Shown here: in pieces, positions 20,478-30,948 of the stretch | Layout of the letters: every line of letters begins with the position of its first letter | Numbering within the stretch: position 1 is the stretch's first letter | Assembly (NCBI GenBank): GCA_023935145.1 | Contig: CM043698.1 | Span: 86,217,001-86,281,000, forward strand | DNA length: 64,000 nucleotides | Reading direction: 5' to 3' | From: Bretschneidera sinensis | Taxonomy: Eukaryota; Streptophyta; Magnoliopsida; Brassicales; Akaniaceae | The notes under the pieces: generated by a model | Database searches by the model: none | Told to the model about the DNA's origin: nothing | What the model saw: the letters and a program-made list of their open reading frames with translations, nothing else | Program-made: the position numbers and the translations under genes

Positions 20478-20942
20478 CTAACAATTAGTATAACGCTCAT
20501 GTAAGCAACAAACTATCTTAATAAGTTGAACATGAGAGATTATCTATAGTAAGATAAAACCACAAAGTAAAATAAAACACAGAAACTTCTGTTGTGAAAC
20601 TGAAAAATCACAAGATCTGTGAAAATAAAACCAGAACTAGAATTTGCAAAGAAAAATGCATCGGTATAGATGCCATTTCTGTCTTCAAATGGCACAACAT
20701 AGTCAATATACAAACCCAAAAGGAGAAACTAATCCAGATAAAATTATAATCTAATTGCAAAAAAACTAACAAAGAACAAAATTAAATTGAGCCAGAAAAC
20801 CTTTCACATTCAGTCCTTATTCCCCAAAATCAAGATTTAATTAATTCTTTTAGGGAAATCCAAACTCGCCTACTACTCTTCCCTTTCGCTAACTCTATGA
20901 GCTCAACACCAAAAAGAATGAATAAAGAAACATAAATAGTAC
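20478..20942 (-). other. Intron 1 of the CPL4-like gene
   Basis: AT-rich, GT at 20942-20941, AG at 20479-20478 if exon 2 is right. No transposon signature. Searched for further exons with C-x-x-C/HPGSFG-type motifs; none found. Confidence 0.5.
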
Positions 20943-21085
20943 CTCGCACTTCCAACATAAGAGTCGTCCTCAATTTCTTCATCTGGTGATGATTTTGAAG
21001 AATCAGATTCAAGCTCCACATCAAGATATACCGCCAAGTCATCACTACTAGAAGAGTATACTGGAGAATCAGTCACAAGACTCAT
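20943..21085 (-). CDS. CPL4: First coding exon of the CPL4-like gene
   Basis: Starts MSLVTDSPVYSSSSDDLA, continues VYLDVELESDSS and DEEIEDDSYVGSAR, and ends at donor AG|GTACTATT. The N-terminal MSxVxDSPVxSSSSDDLA block followed by a Ser/Asp/Glu-rich stretch is the hallmark of plant CPL4 (FCP1-like) proteins. The ATG is directly preceded by AATTTCAG, an acceptor, which suggests an intron in the 5' UTR with the promoter further right. No stop or shift. Confidence 0.78.
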
Positions 21086-21386
21086 CTGAAATTACTAATC
21101 CATGCAAATACTTCAATTCAAATTTTTACATGAACATATAGAAATACAGCCTATAAAAAGAATTATATTGTTTTTCTACTGTTCTAAATGCCGCAAGACA
21201 AGCTCATTCGTTTCAGTTTTCACAATTATTAGGACCAACACCCAAAATGACAAAAAAGAATCAACTATGACAAAGCCTCATTTGGAAATCTCGAGCATAA
21301 TCTCTACTCTCAAAAGCTTATTAAACTGGATTAGTTAAGTTGTTAGAGACAAGTACTAATTGGCCATCACGAATGTAGATTTTTAA
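21086..21386 (-). other. Presumed 5'-UTR intron of the CPL4-like gene
   Basis: AT-rich sequence ending in a pyrimidine-rich AATTTCAG acceptor against the start codon on the minus strand. No other feature seen. Confidence 0.4.
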
Positions 21387-21592
21387 CCATGTTTGGGAGT
21401 TGGAAATGGAATCAATATCTATTAGGTGCATGCTACAGTAAGTTAGACATCATACCTCATTGATACATTTCATTTTTTTGCCCTTAATCTCACTGATACA
21501 TTTCATGGTATCAGTGAGTATGATGTCTAACTTACTATAGCATGAACCTAATACATATTGATTCCATTCCATTCCCAACTCCCAAACAAAGT
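21387..21592. mobile_element. MITE, Tourist-like foldback (about 206 bp)
   Basis: Nearly the whole length is an inverted repeat: left arm 21387-21475 and right arm 21500-21592 share GTTTGGGAGTTGG, AATGGAATCAATAT, TATTAGGT-CATGCTA and AGTAAGTTAGACATCATAC. The arms are about 90 bp with a short loop. Flanked by TAA on both sides (21384-21386, 21593-21595), and the identity extends to TTAACC, so the target duplication is 3-6 bp. TGTTTGG-type ends with a TWA target fit Tourist/PIF-Harbinger MITEs. It lies upstream of CPL4-like exon 1. Confidence 0.85.
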
Positions 21593-21599
21593 TAACCCC

Positions 21600-21974
21600 C
21601 CCCCCCTTTCGCTCGTCAATCCTGCTGACGCTTTATTCAAAAAAACCCTACTGTTCTTCCTCAATTTCCTTTTTTTCTCCTTCTACTCCTCTCCTCCTTT
21701 CTTGTTTTCCCTCGTAGTTTTCTGTAGCTCACGATTCTCTCTATGGGATTTTCTACCGAAGGTCTTTATCCACCCCTACAAAAGTGTCGTACACCGTTTG
21801 TTGAGCTCCTCATTTGTTTCCGCTGAGCTTTTCGCCGCCGGAATATGGGGAATAGAGGCTTGGTTGTCCCAGACATCTAAGGCAGCACCTGACTATGCCA
21901 TCCACCGGCATCCTATACCACCGAAGATTGATCAGCCATTGGTAAGTCAAGATATCTCCACAACCGCTATCTAG
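21600..21974 (+). other. CT-rich leader-like sequence with an open frame, unassigned
   Basis: A pyrimidine-rich stretch (about 21640-21720) followed by a more GC-rich part with a plausible donor CATTG|GTAAGTC at about 21940. This is the look of a plant 5' UTR plus first exon on the plus strand. A 138-codon frame covers it, but I recognise no domain. It could be the divergent neighbour's leader, or the upstream exon/promoter region of the CPL4-like gene in antisense. Confidence 0.3.
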
Positions 21975-22142
21975 CTTCCATAAGAACCATCTCATCCCCA
22001 TTGTTGATCAGTCATTTTCCATCGTCGTTGGTATTTCGTAGTGTGGATATCTCAGTTGCTGCTCTTTATAGTCCAACCACACCAATGGATATTATATTAG
22101 CTTCTTGACAGGTATAGTTTCTAATCTCTGCTCCCATAAGTC

Positions 22143-22654
22143 TTATTGAGAAAAATGGTTTCCTATTTTGTAGTTGCTTATTCTAGTACGAGTATAGTAC
22201 TAGTTTCCTATTTGATATTTTCTTATTCTAATAGGAGTAATAGTAGTAGTCTCCTACGATGTTGTTTTTTCCCTATTAATATTAGGAAAATCTCCTCTAT
22301 ATAAAAGGGTCTTAGAGAAGGTTTAAGACACACTCATAATTCTCGTATACATTGTAAACTATAGGGGTTTACTATTAGAGATAGCACTTAGAACTATAGC
22401 TAGGTTAAGATTTTTGATTGTATTGGGGCTTTTGGAATGTGAAGTGGTGAGAGTTTAACAACTTTGTTTTTCCTAAAGTTGTAACAGAAGACTAATAAAG
22501 CATTGGGTTTGTTTGTGGACGTAGGCAAAGAGGTTGCCGAACCACATTAATTCTTGGTTTTCTTACTCTTTATTTTATCTACCTATTTAATTGTTGTGAT
22601 TGTATTTTTTTCCTAAAATTTGAGTAAGTGGATTTTAGAGCTAAAATCCCAACA
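22143..22654 (+). repeat. 5' LTR of the deleted copia element
   Basis: Ends ...AATCCCAACA directly before the primer site. TATATAAA at 22298-22305 is a good TATA box, with the usual copia leader downstream. The left end is inferred from the TTATTGAGAA start and is uncertain. The surviving start of the 3' LTR (23424-23542) is only loosely similar, so the two may come from diverged copies. Confidence 0.65.
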
Positions 22655-22656
22655 AG

Positions 22657-22667
22657 TGGTTTCAGAG
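22657..22667 (+). other. Primer binding site (initiator tRNA-Met, one mismatch)
   Basis: TGGTTTCAGAG two bases after the LTR end; the consensus is TGGTATCAGAG. Marks the junction of LTR and internal region. Confidence 0.8.
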
Positions 22668-22735
22668 TAAAATCTTTTGAATAATTTTTTTTCCATCTTT
22701 CTTCTTAAAAAAAAAGTTCTCGAGTAAGTGATAAA

Positions 22736-23416
22736 GGAGGAATGTTAGGGTGTAAGCCTATAGATAATCCTATGGATCCTAACACAAAACTTGCAGTTAA
22801 TCAGAAGGTGAATTATTATTTGATCCAGGAAAGAATAGACAAGTGTAGTCTGTCAGTTTCTAGATGCTCCACGGACTAGTCATTGGGATGCTTTTATTCG
22901 TATTTTAAGATATATGAAAAGTGCTCCTAGTCGTGGCTTACTTTAAAATCATGTTCATACACAAATTGAGGGTTATACTGATGATAAGAGGACAACTACT
23001 GGATAGTGTTTGTCGGAGGTAATCTAGTGTCATGAAAAAGTAAGAAGAAAACTATAGTTGCTAGATCGAGTGTTGAGTCTAAATACAGAGCAATGGCGCA
23101 CACTACTTGTGAGTAAGTTTGGCTAAAACAATTGTTAGTAGAACTTGGGATTAACTAGTAAAGTCTTATGAGCTTGGTGTGTAACAATCAAACAGCTATT
23201 CATATTGCAAATAATCTAGTGTTTCATGAGAGAACTAAACATATTAGAGTTGATTGTCATGTTGTTCGAGAAAAGCTTCTGCAAAATGTGATCAGTATCA
23301 TACATGTGAAGTCGACAGATCAGTTAACAGATTTATTAACTAAACCACTGGATGATTCTCGAGTTAGATTCATTTGTAACAAGTTGTGTGCATATGATAT
23401 CTATGCTCCAACTTGA
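22736..23416 (+). pseudogene. Copia reverse transcriptase C-terminus and RNase H
   Basis: Reads GMLGCKPIDNPMDPNTKLAV (end of RT), then after shifts FLDAPRTSHWDAFIRILRYMKSAPSRGLL and GYTDD (the RNase H active-site region). The final open part from 23168 carries CNNQTAIHIANNLVFHERTKHIRVDCHVVREK, the conserved C-terminal RNase H block, and ends DLLTKPLDDSR. At least six stops or shifts upstream. Confidence 0.85.
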
Positions 23417-23542
23417 GGTGGAGTGTTAAGAATACTAATAGTATTCCTATTATGTATTATGTGTCTTAGTAGGCCTAGTTTAGATTTATCTTATTTAATC
23501 AATGTATCCTAATCGTATTAGATTTAATATTCATACGTCAAT

Positions 23543-24940
23543 TGATGAGTGCCAAATATTGCATATTTTGGCCCCTTAATTTACATTTGTTAGCTTAGGA
23601 ATTTGTTACTTTGAGTTGTTTTCGTTGTTTTACAGGTTTACAAGCACTCGAAAAGGAGTTTCACTAAAATTGTCAGAATTGCCTTTACAGATCAGTCATT
23701 TTTGTAGATTTTACTGTATTGATTCAGGAAGAACCAATAGATGAACCATATATGCTTTGAAAGATCCGGATTTCTATTTTCTGAGGAATTTTACAGCTCG
23801 TAAAAATGATTTTTCTAGAGAAAGTTATGGCAGTTTTAGTAGACAAAGGTCAGGCTGTGCATGATTTCAGCGTGACAGATCAGCCATTTTTTAGGATTAA
23901 ACTGTATTGACTCAGGAAGAACCAAGAGATGAGCCATATATGCTTGGAAAGATCTCGATGTCTATTTTTTGGGAAATTTTACGGATCAATAAAATGATTT
24001 TTTTAGAGAACGTTATGACAGTTTTAGTAGAAAAAGGTCAAAAAGCAAAAGCTGAAATCTGCAGTATCCCACATCGGATTGGAAACATATTGCACTTGTG
24101 ATGTTTCCCTATATAAGCCCATCTTCACTTCATCTTTAGTAAGCAATCCGAGTGCCATTTTGGTGCAATTTGGAGGACTTCTACTAGCATTCTGGTGGAT
24201 CTCCAAAGGCTTTGCTACAAAGAAGGGAAGCGCTGCTCAACAACTGCGAGTGGAATTTCTCTCAATGTATAGTCAGTTTTAATTTATTTCTTTTTGAGTT
24301 TTAATGCTTAGCACTTTAATTGTGAAATTTAGTTTCATAATCATGAGGCGCTAAAATCTTCAACTAAGGTTGAAGATGAAGCCTTTCCATTGTTTAGCAT
24401 TATATTTTCAGATATGTTCATACGATTCTGATATTTTTAGTATAAATGTTTTGTTCAATTATTTGAGTAAAATCGTATGATTGATTTCTTTTAAATTGTT
24501 AAATTGAATATTCCTTGTGTTTCATCTGCCGGATATAGCAGATCATTCAAATTAGATTGGATATCCATTGTGATTTGTGAATTAAATGAATACATTGGAT
24601 GGTTTTGGTTTAGTTTGGGTATTCGTCGTGATTTGTATAATGGTGGATTCATGGAATGATTTGATAGATTATTTTTATATAGAACATGAAGATATATACT
24701 TTACTTTGGTGGGGTGAATTCAGAAAACCTTAGTATTTTTATCATTTGTTTTTAAATCAATTTAGTTTAGTTTATTTTGTTTGCAACATACAATTACAAA
24801 TTTGGAACTAGGTTAAAATAGACTTAGTTTAGATAAAAATATATTTTCACAACGCAATTCCCTGTGGATTTGACCTCGCACTTGCATACACTATATTGCA
24901 AATGACTCGTGCGCTTGCGAGTAATTTAAAACTTACAACA
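23543..24940 (+). repeat. 5' LTR of the gypsy derivative (1398 bp, internal tandem duplication)
   Basis: TGATGAGTGCC...ACTTACAACA. Carries an internal direct duplication of about 187 bp: 23688-23872 and 23875-24045 both run from ACAGATCAG-CATTTTT through a module ending AGTAGA-AAAGGTC. The single-copy form is in the solo LTR at 30949-32222, which largely explains the length difference. TATATAAG at 24110-24117 is the probable TATA box. Confidence 0.85.
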
Positions 24941-24946
24941 AGTTTT

Positions 24947-24963
24947 TGGCGTCGTTGCCGGTG
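24947..24963 (+). other. Primer binding site (tRNA-Asp type) of the gypsy derivative
   Basis: TGGCGTCGTTGCCGGTG, two mismatches from the exact tRNA-Asp complement (GCGCC changed to GCGTC, GGGG to GGTG). The second copy at 37730-38115 keeps GCCGGGG. Confidence 0.85.
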
Positions 24964-25143
24964 AGTTGTTTGGTTTGTGAAATTTTTGTCTGAATTGATT
25001 TTATTTTTCTATTAGTTTAGTTAACATTTTTGTTTTATTTTTCTTTTGCAATTTTCTTTTAGTTTATTTGTTTATATTGGCAATTGCCCATAAAAAATAA
25101 ATAAAATAAAATAAAAATTAGAAAAAATTAAAAATTAAAAAAA

Positions 25144-26624
25144 ATGTTGATGAATCCAACGTCGGTTTCACAGTCTTTAGAGGACACCCTCAAGGATTTC
25201 ATGAAGATAACCGGCTAGTCCATCAGTGCAACCAATACATTCAATATTGATAGTTGTTCTATCTGTGCTAGCCCTATGCATTTAGCACAAAATTGTCCAT
25301 CTATGTCGGTTTTTGCCGAGTATCCCATGGAACAAATAAATGTTTTCAATGACTGTCGGTGGCAATTAAATGGATCTTATTCCGAGACGTACAATTCCAC
25401 CACCCTAATTTTTCATGGAAGCAGAACCAACTGATAAATTAGGGAGGAGCCTCTCATCATGCTCACAATCAATACCCTTCTGGATTTCCTCCACTAGTTC
25501 CAAGTTATGGTCGCTCAGCCCATCCAGCACCATCACTCGCTTACCAAGCTCCCGCTCCAGCGCTAATGTCGGTTTCACAGTCATTGGAGGACACCTTCCA
25601 GGATTTCATAAAGATGACCGGCCACTCCATCAATGAAGTAAGGAGTGCAACAATAGTAAACACCTAAGCAATTGCCAAGCTAGAGAGTCAAATGGGTCAA
25701 ATCGCCAGTCACTTGGGTGAAAGAGAGAAGGGAAAGTTCCCCAGTCAGCCCGTGCCCAACCCGAAGTTTCATCAACTCCTACACACGGGGGGGAACAAGT
25801 GCAATCGATTGTCATATTGAGGTCTGGGAGACAAGGGAGAAGAGAGATGTTGAGTCATCTATAGCCACACCTACTGTGAAGGATCCTCCTAGATCGTTTG
25901 TACCTAAAGTGCCTTACCCTGAGAGAATACATGTGCCCAAGAAAGGAGGGAAGTATAAGGAAATTCTGGAGGTATTCAAGCAGGTCCAAATCAATATCCC
26001 ATTTTTGGACGCCATCCATCAAGTGTCGTCATATGCCAAGTTCTTAAAGGACTTGATCACTATTAAGAGGAGGACGAATGTCCCGAAAAAGGCACTTTTG
26101 ACCGAGTAGGTTAGGTCAATCCTTTAGTGCAAGCTACCCATCAAGTATAAGGATCCGGGGTGTCCTACCATCTCTTGCATGATAGGAGAAAGCCAGATCG
26201 AGAGGGCTCTCTTGGATCTAGGAGCAAGTGTGAATCTTCTGCCTTACTCAATCTATTTGCAGTTGGGGTTAGAAGAACTGAAGCCCACAACCACGACGCT
26301 TTAATTAGTTGACAATACCATGGGGAGTAGTTGAGGACGTTTTGATAAAAGTGGATTCTTAGCCACGGCTAATTCCCTGATCAATTGTAGGACAGGGGTG
26401 ATGAAGATTTCCTTCGAAAATATGATAGTGGAGCTGAATATCTTTGATATCAGTAAGCAATCACTGGAATATAATGAAGTCAGAAATGTATGCATGATAG
26501 AGGAGATTCTTGAGGAGACTATGGATGAATCGCATATTGAGGACCCCCTAGAGGCATGTTGTTGTTTTTCTTCATTTAAAAACAATAAAAAGAAAGAAGG
26601 TAAATGCATGCTCATGTTATTTTG
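25144..26624 (+). pseudogene. Deleted Athila-like gag-protease
   Basis: Fragments in several frames: a zinc-knuckle-like C-x2-C...H-x4-C stretch (CSICASPMHLAQNC near 25256), a gag tail (TVKDPPRSFVPKVPYPERIHVP, VFKQVQINIPFLDAIHQ, SYAKFLKDLI at about 25870-26060), then protease ALLDLGASVNLLPYSIYLQLG (about 26210-26275). The frame then breaks: the piece that should link the EDVLIKV-like region to LGRPFLATAN is missing, and the sequence jumps to GFLATANSLINCR (26357 on). An open 75-codon tail follows, ending at 26625. Deletions mean no active protease. Confidence 0.8.
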
Positions 26625-26625
26625 A

Positions 26626-27416
26626 AATTTTAGTTGATCTAAACAAATACTGTGATGTGATGTCATTAGTGATAGAGTTTTAAAACTTTGTTACTTACTT
26701 TAGGCATTTGGATATTCACATATTTGATCTAATTTGACACAAGCACATTAGCACAAAATTGTATGAGGTATGACATGCGATTTCAATGTGTATGTTTCCT
26801 TGACTTAACTGAAACTAGATGACTTGTTGGATAAACACTTGGGCATAGAAAAGCATAAAAAAAAAGAAAATAATAATAATACTACTAATATTTATAATGA
26901 TCATCATCAATAAACTTTCCACTGAATAACTGGATCTCTTGCCTCAGCAGTGAGTGTTCACGTCAAAATGTGAGAATTTTATTCATAATGATCATTGTGA
27001 AACTTTTCGATGAGTAACTAGACCTCTTGCCTCAGTAAGCAGTGAGTGTTCACGTCAAAATGTGGGAATTTTTCTTGGTAGCATTAAGGCCAGTTTAGTT
27101 TCGTAGCCTTTTTTACTCAAGTTAGTAAGTCCTTAGGGGTGTCTTTACACCTAATGCCCTAAAACCATCTGGTTTGGGAGTCACTAGCTCAACACTCGAT
27201 ACATGGGTCAATTAGAAAGCTTAAGGGAACTAAACATAGCAGAGCCTTATAATAAAAAAAATAAAATAAAACAATGTCATCGTTGTTCATTCTGATGAGA
27301 AATTCTGTGAATCTTGAGACATGGAGACATTGTACATGGCAGTTATTTGGAAACCTCATCTGTATAATTCTGTGAATCTTGAGACATGGAGACATTGTAC
27401 ATTGCAGTTATTCATA
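26626..27416. other. Non-coding tail with local tandem duplications
   Basis: No coding frame. Two local direct duplications: about 90 bp (26893-26975 and 26987-27070, sharing TCTTGCCTCAG and GTGAGTGTTCACGTCAAAATG) and about 65 bp (27297-27345 and 27362-27411, sharing ATTCTGTGAATCTTGAGAC). The second ends exactly where the truncated LTR starts. Confidence 0.7.
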
Positions 27417-28156
27417 CAATGTTTGATAAAAATAATACCAACTACAACTGAATCAAAATAAGAACAACTACACCTAGGGATTCATCCCTTCGCCTTGCTT
27501 GGAGATTAGCTGACCATAGCGCTCATGCCTCATTGAGTTGCCTCCGGCCTCTCAACGATCATCCTCAGTTTGCCCTCCAAATTTTATACTTTGGATTCCT
27601 CTTAAAGGCCCTTTGGATTTACTCCTAAAGACCCTCTAGAGTCACTCTCTAATGATCTCAGAAGATGATCTTAGAAGAGCTCCGATTAGTTGATGATTTC
27701 AGCTGAGCAGAGTGGGTCTTTATATAGGCAAACTCCCGGAATGCAATGTGTTATCTAGCTGATGTGGGATATTGTTCGGGTGCGCTCGATTGCAACCCTA
27801 GTGCGATCGATCGCAAATGCGCTCGATCGCGGCTTGTGTGCTCGATCGCATATGCGCTGCAGAGTACCTTGCTCGATGTGGGATGTGCGCTTGATCGCAC
27901 TGCTTGTGTGCTCGATCGCAATTCAGGCAGCAATCCATCTTGTCCTTCCAGAAGCATGGGATCTTGGTCTTTTAAGCAACGATCGCTTCTTTTTCTCTTT
28001 TAAACTTAAAGTACCTGAAAAGTACACTGAAATAAGTCAGTGGTCCAATAATATTACTTTAGAGTTATTAACATATAAAAGCACAATAAAGACCGAAATC
28101 AATCCTAAAATGCTAACAATTAACCACTGTTGAGAGACATTTTATGACTCTCATCA
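27417..28156 (-). repeat. Truncated 3' LTR of the Athila-like element
   Basis: 740 bp matching 46940-47674 (common blocks AATGTTTGATAAAAATAATACC, the CGATCG array at 27781-27924 and the TCTCATCA end), but missing the part equivalent to 46367-46939. The adjoining minus-strand polypurine tract GTTGGGGGTTG is intact at 28157-28168. Confidence 0.88.
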
Positions 28157-29815
28157 CAACCCCCAACTAGCTTATTGCTAGTCCCTAGCAATTCAAGCGA
28201 AATTAAGAGATGAATTCTATGGTGGGAATCAAAGTAAATGAAAAGCAATATTAGTGTTAACCAAGAGTAATTCACATTTGTCTCAAAAATTGCACATAAC
28301 ACACGGCACAAAGAATCATCAAATATCACCCAAATCCAAAAGTAATTCAAACATCAATCTTAAAATCGTTATTGACTCTTAACATCCATCTTACCACAAT
28401 CCATTAATCCAAACACCCGGATGATTTTATGCATAACATTTATGAATACAATTCTTGGCCTCTAAAAATATAATAAATTGCGTGACATCAATCACAAAAA
28501 CAAGCTCCATATGCTTACATTTCAAACCACTCTCCACTATTGTAGAAAAGTCACACTACATTGGATCAATAGGTCTTTAATAAGCTTGTAACGTTAGGCT
28601 AAGGTAAAGGTTAAGAAGGAACGGAAATGATTCAACAAGTAAAAGAACTTAATCTCTTAGTTTTGAACACAACTCTTTAAGCACTGGATAACTTTACTTC
28701 AATACCCAACTCTTCCAACCATTTTTTGAGCATTTCTTTCAAAAAATCACCATTTTTTCTTTTCTTTCTTTCTTCTTTCTTTGCCATAATTCATTTTTTT
28801 TTTTATTTTGGCACATAACCATTCACCTTCTTTTTCATCATTTTTTTTCTTTTTCTTTTCCACAACCCCAACTTATCTCCTTTAATGTACTTGGGTTGTG
28901 GTAGTGATATTTTTTTTTCATATTTCCACGCCTTACTCCTTTTAAGTGCTTCTCACAACATGTGTATAACTAAGTTCTTTTAAAAGAAAGGTAAGGATAA
29001 AATATTTTTAGGCTCATAAAGGTAAGTAAATTGACTATTGAAAGAAACAATGCTCAAATTCTTTTTCAAGAAAAAGGCTCGAATAGGTGACTAGTGATAA
29101 ATATAGCAATGGTAGGTTTGAAAGGCTCAAACGGTTCAAAAATGGCCTCTATCATATCCTAAGTAATGTGCATTCTAGGAATTCGCCTCAAGTGATTATC
29201 AAGTAAGTTCTAGAGCTTGTCGAGGCCACAAAAATATTCACAAAATAATCACACATAAAACTTTTCTAAATGTTTTCGATTAATCATACAATCTTACCAC
29301 AAGCTAGAGTCTTTAACCAGATCAAGTTTGATACTTAAATTAATTTCAAACCAAAGCAAGATTTAACTACTTCTGAATGCTATATGCTATCTCAATTAAG
29401 TTTATATCATTGACATGTAAATTGACTCTAAGGCGAAGCATGCTAAACACACACCAAGATGACACCAAGCAGTTCAACAGTTCAGTGGTATGCAATAAGA
29501 AATGTGTTTCCACCACCCCCAACTGAAGATAAACATTGTCCTCAATGTAAAAGCAAAAATTAAGGAAACTCCCTTTTTAACCAAAGGTGCGTGGAGCTGA
29601 AAATCATGCACGACTAATTGAACCTCATGCTCAATTTCTTGTTGAAAGTCCGATCTACAACATAGAACAAACAAAAAAGAAAGCAACCGCGGTGTACCAC
29701 CGTGTGTTAGCACACTAAAAATTAAAATTGACTCAATAATAAAATAAAATAAAAATGAAACAAATAAAACAATAAGAAAGAAAAATAAAAGTAAATATGT
29801 ACCTGTGTTGTGTGG
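28157..29815 (-). other. Non-coding region between integrase and 3' LTR
   Basis: About 1.66 kb, parallel to 11389-12995 in the gag-only relative. T-rich tracts at 28735-28870. No open frame of interest. It starts with the polypurine tract. Confidence 0.75.
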
Positions 29816-30948
29816 TCAAGATGCGTAGACCGGATCCATAAGCGGAATGTCTTCCACTTCTGAATCTTGTCTATCAACTAAGATCTCAAGTCGTTGACCA
29901 TTGACTTTGAAAATTCGACCATCCCTAGTATCTTCAATTTCTACCGCCCCATTTTCAAAAACAGTTTTCACTACAAAAGGGCCGGTCCACCTCGACCGAA
30001 GTTTTCCATGATGCTTATGGAGTCTAGATTCGTATAAGAACACCCGATCATTAAGTTTAAACGTTTTTCTAAACGTTTTTCTCAAAATATTTTTATCATG
30101 GAATATTTTCATTTTAGACTTATAGATTCTAGAGCTCTCATAAGCATCATTTCTTAATTCCTCCAACTCGGTCAATTGATATTTCCGAAGCTTACCTGCT
30201 TCTCCTATATCAAAATTAAAAGATTTGATTGCCCAATATGCTCGATGCTCGAGCTCTACAGGTAAGTGGCAAGGCTTTCCATAAACAAGCCGATAAGGTG
30301 ACATACCTAAGGGAGTTTTAAAAGCTGTACGGTAGGCCCAAAGCGCATCAACTAGTCTCAAAGACAAATCCTTGCGATCCGGGTTAACCGTTTTTCCTAG
30401 AATTTGTTTAATCTCCCTATTAGCGAGCTCTACTTGCCCACTAGTCTGAGGATGATAAACAGTCGAAATTTTATATAACACCCCGTATTTTTGCATCAAA
30501 GCTTCAAAAGAACAGTTGCAAAAATATGTACCTTGATCACTAATTATAGCACGTGGTGTACCAAATCGAGATAACACATTTTCTTTAAGAAATTTAAGTA
30601 CCGTTCTATTATCATTGCTTCGGCAAGCTACTGCCTCTACCCACTTAGATACATAATCTATTGCCACAATGATATATAGGTATCCAAAAGAAGGAGGAAA
30701 AGGTCCCATAAAATCGATGCCCCAACAATCAAAGATTTCAATTATTAAAATGGGGTTTAAGGGCATCATATTTTGCCGAGACACAACTCCTAACTTTTGA
30801 CACCTTTCACATGAGCGACAATAAGTGTTTGTATCCTTAAACAAGGTAGGCCAATAAAATCCACACTGCAAAATTTTTGCAGCGGTTTTTTTCATTGAAA
30901 AGTGGCCTCCACAAGCTAGGGAATGACAAAATTCTAAGACACGTGCAA
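29816..30948 (-). pseudogene. Gypsy integrase (HHCC finger and core), 3' part of a split ORF
   Basis: From 30948 leftwards: [21 protein letters not shown] and [12 protein letters not shown] form the H2C2 zinc finger. The core follows with [10 protein letters not shown] (first Asp), [10 protein letters not shown] (second Asp) and [18 protein letters not shown] (catalytic Glu). The C-terminal part ([25 protein letters not shown], the GPY/F-type module) is complete and ends at 29816. No chromodomain, as expected for Athila/Tat. An open 359-codon frame covers 30895-29816. The solo LTR insertion at 30949 separates it from the start of the domain. It inserts retroelement DNA. Confidence 0.93.

Larger units (their letters stand above)
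4510..21085 (-). pseudogene. CPL4: CPL4-like RNA polymerase II CTD phosphatase gene, split and probably inactivated by retrotransposons
   Basis: Five exon candidates on the minus strand read in consistent phase. The N-terminal exon is at 20943-21085, a tentative second exon at 20416-20477, and FCP1-like phosphatase exons at 5289-5578, 4684-4844 and 4510-4594. CPL4/FCP1 proteins dephosphorylate the C-terminal domain of RNA polymerase II in the nucleus. The N-terminus MSLVTDSPVYSSSSDDLA and the blocks MMTKLRPFV, YTMGDRAYA, LDDTEN and HKDNLILMERYHFF are characteristic. The exon with the catalytic DLDHT motif was not found, and the 3' BRCT part is absent, replaced on the left by copia sequence. 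The 15 kb between exons 2 and 'DVSKDS' is nested transposons. Either a huge-intron gene or, more likely, a dead one; host-gene identity is well supported. Confidence 0.75.
22143..23542 (+). mobile_element. Internally deleted Ty1/copia element
   Basis: 5' LTR (about 22143-22654), primer site, about 70 bp of leader, then directly the end of RT and RNase H (22736-23416), a purine tract GAGGTGGAG (23415-23423) and the start of a 3' LTR (TGTTAAG at 23424). It is cut at 23542 by the next gypsy LTR. Gag, protease, integrase and most of RT are gone. Confidence 0.8.
23543..27416 (+). mobile_element. Gypsy deletion derivative: 5' LTR, primer site, gag-protease, no 3' LTR
   Basis: Plus-strand Athila/Tat-type gypsy with a 1398-bp 5' LTR (23543-24940), a tRNA-Asp-type primer site, a broken gag-protease and about 0.8 kb of non-coding sequence. 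No RT or integrase and no 3' LTR. Its right end is cut around 27416 by the truncated LTR of the next element. The LTR family matches the solo LTR at 30949-32222. A private deletion inside the protease also occurs in the chimeric fragment at 37730-38115. Confidence 0.75.

Noticed and set aside
20600..20780. Further CPL4 exon (cysteine-containing CAI/CHL stretch on the minus strand)
   Set aside because: Frames contain stops and lack the HPGSFG and CxxCG pattern; no convincing splice sites.
27746..28133. Overlapping Arg/Ser/Ala-rich frames on both strands (also 47230-47651)
   Set aside because: Translations of the CGATCG cluster in LTR U3; a low-complexity artefact with no domain.
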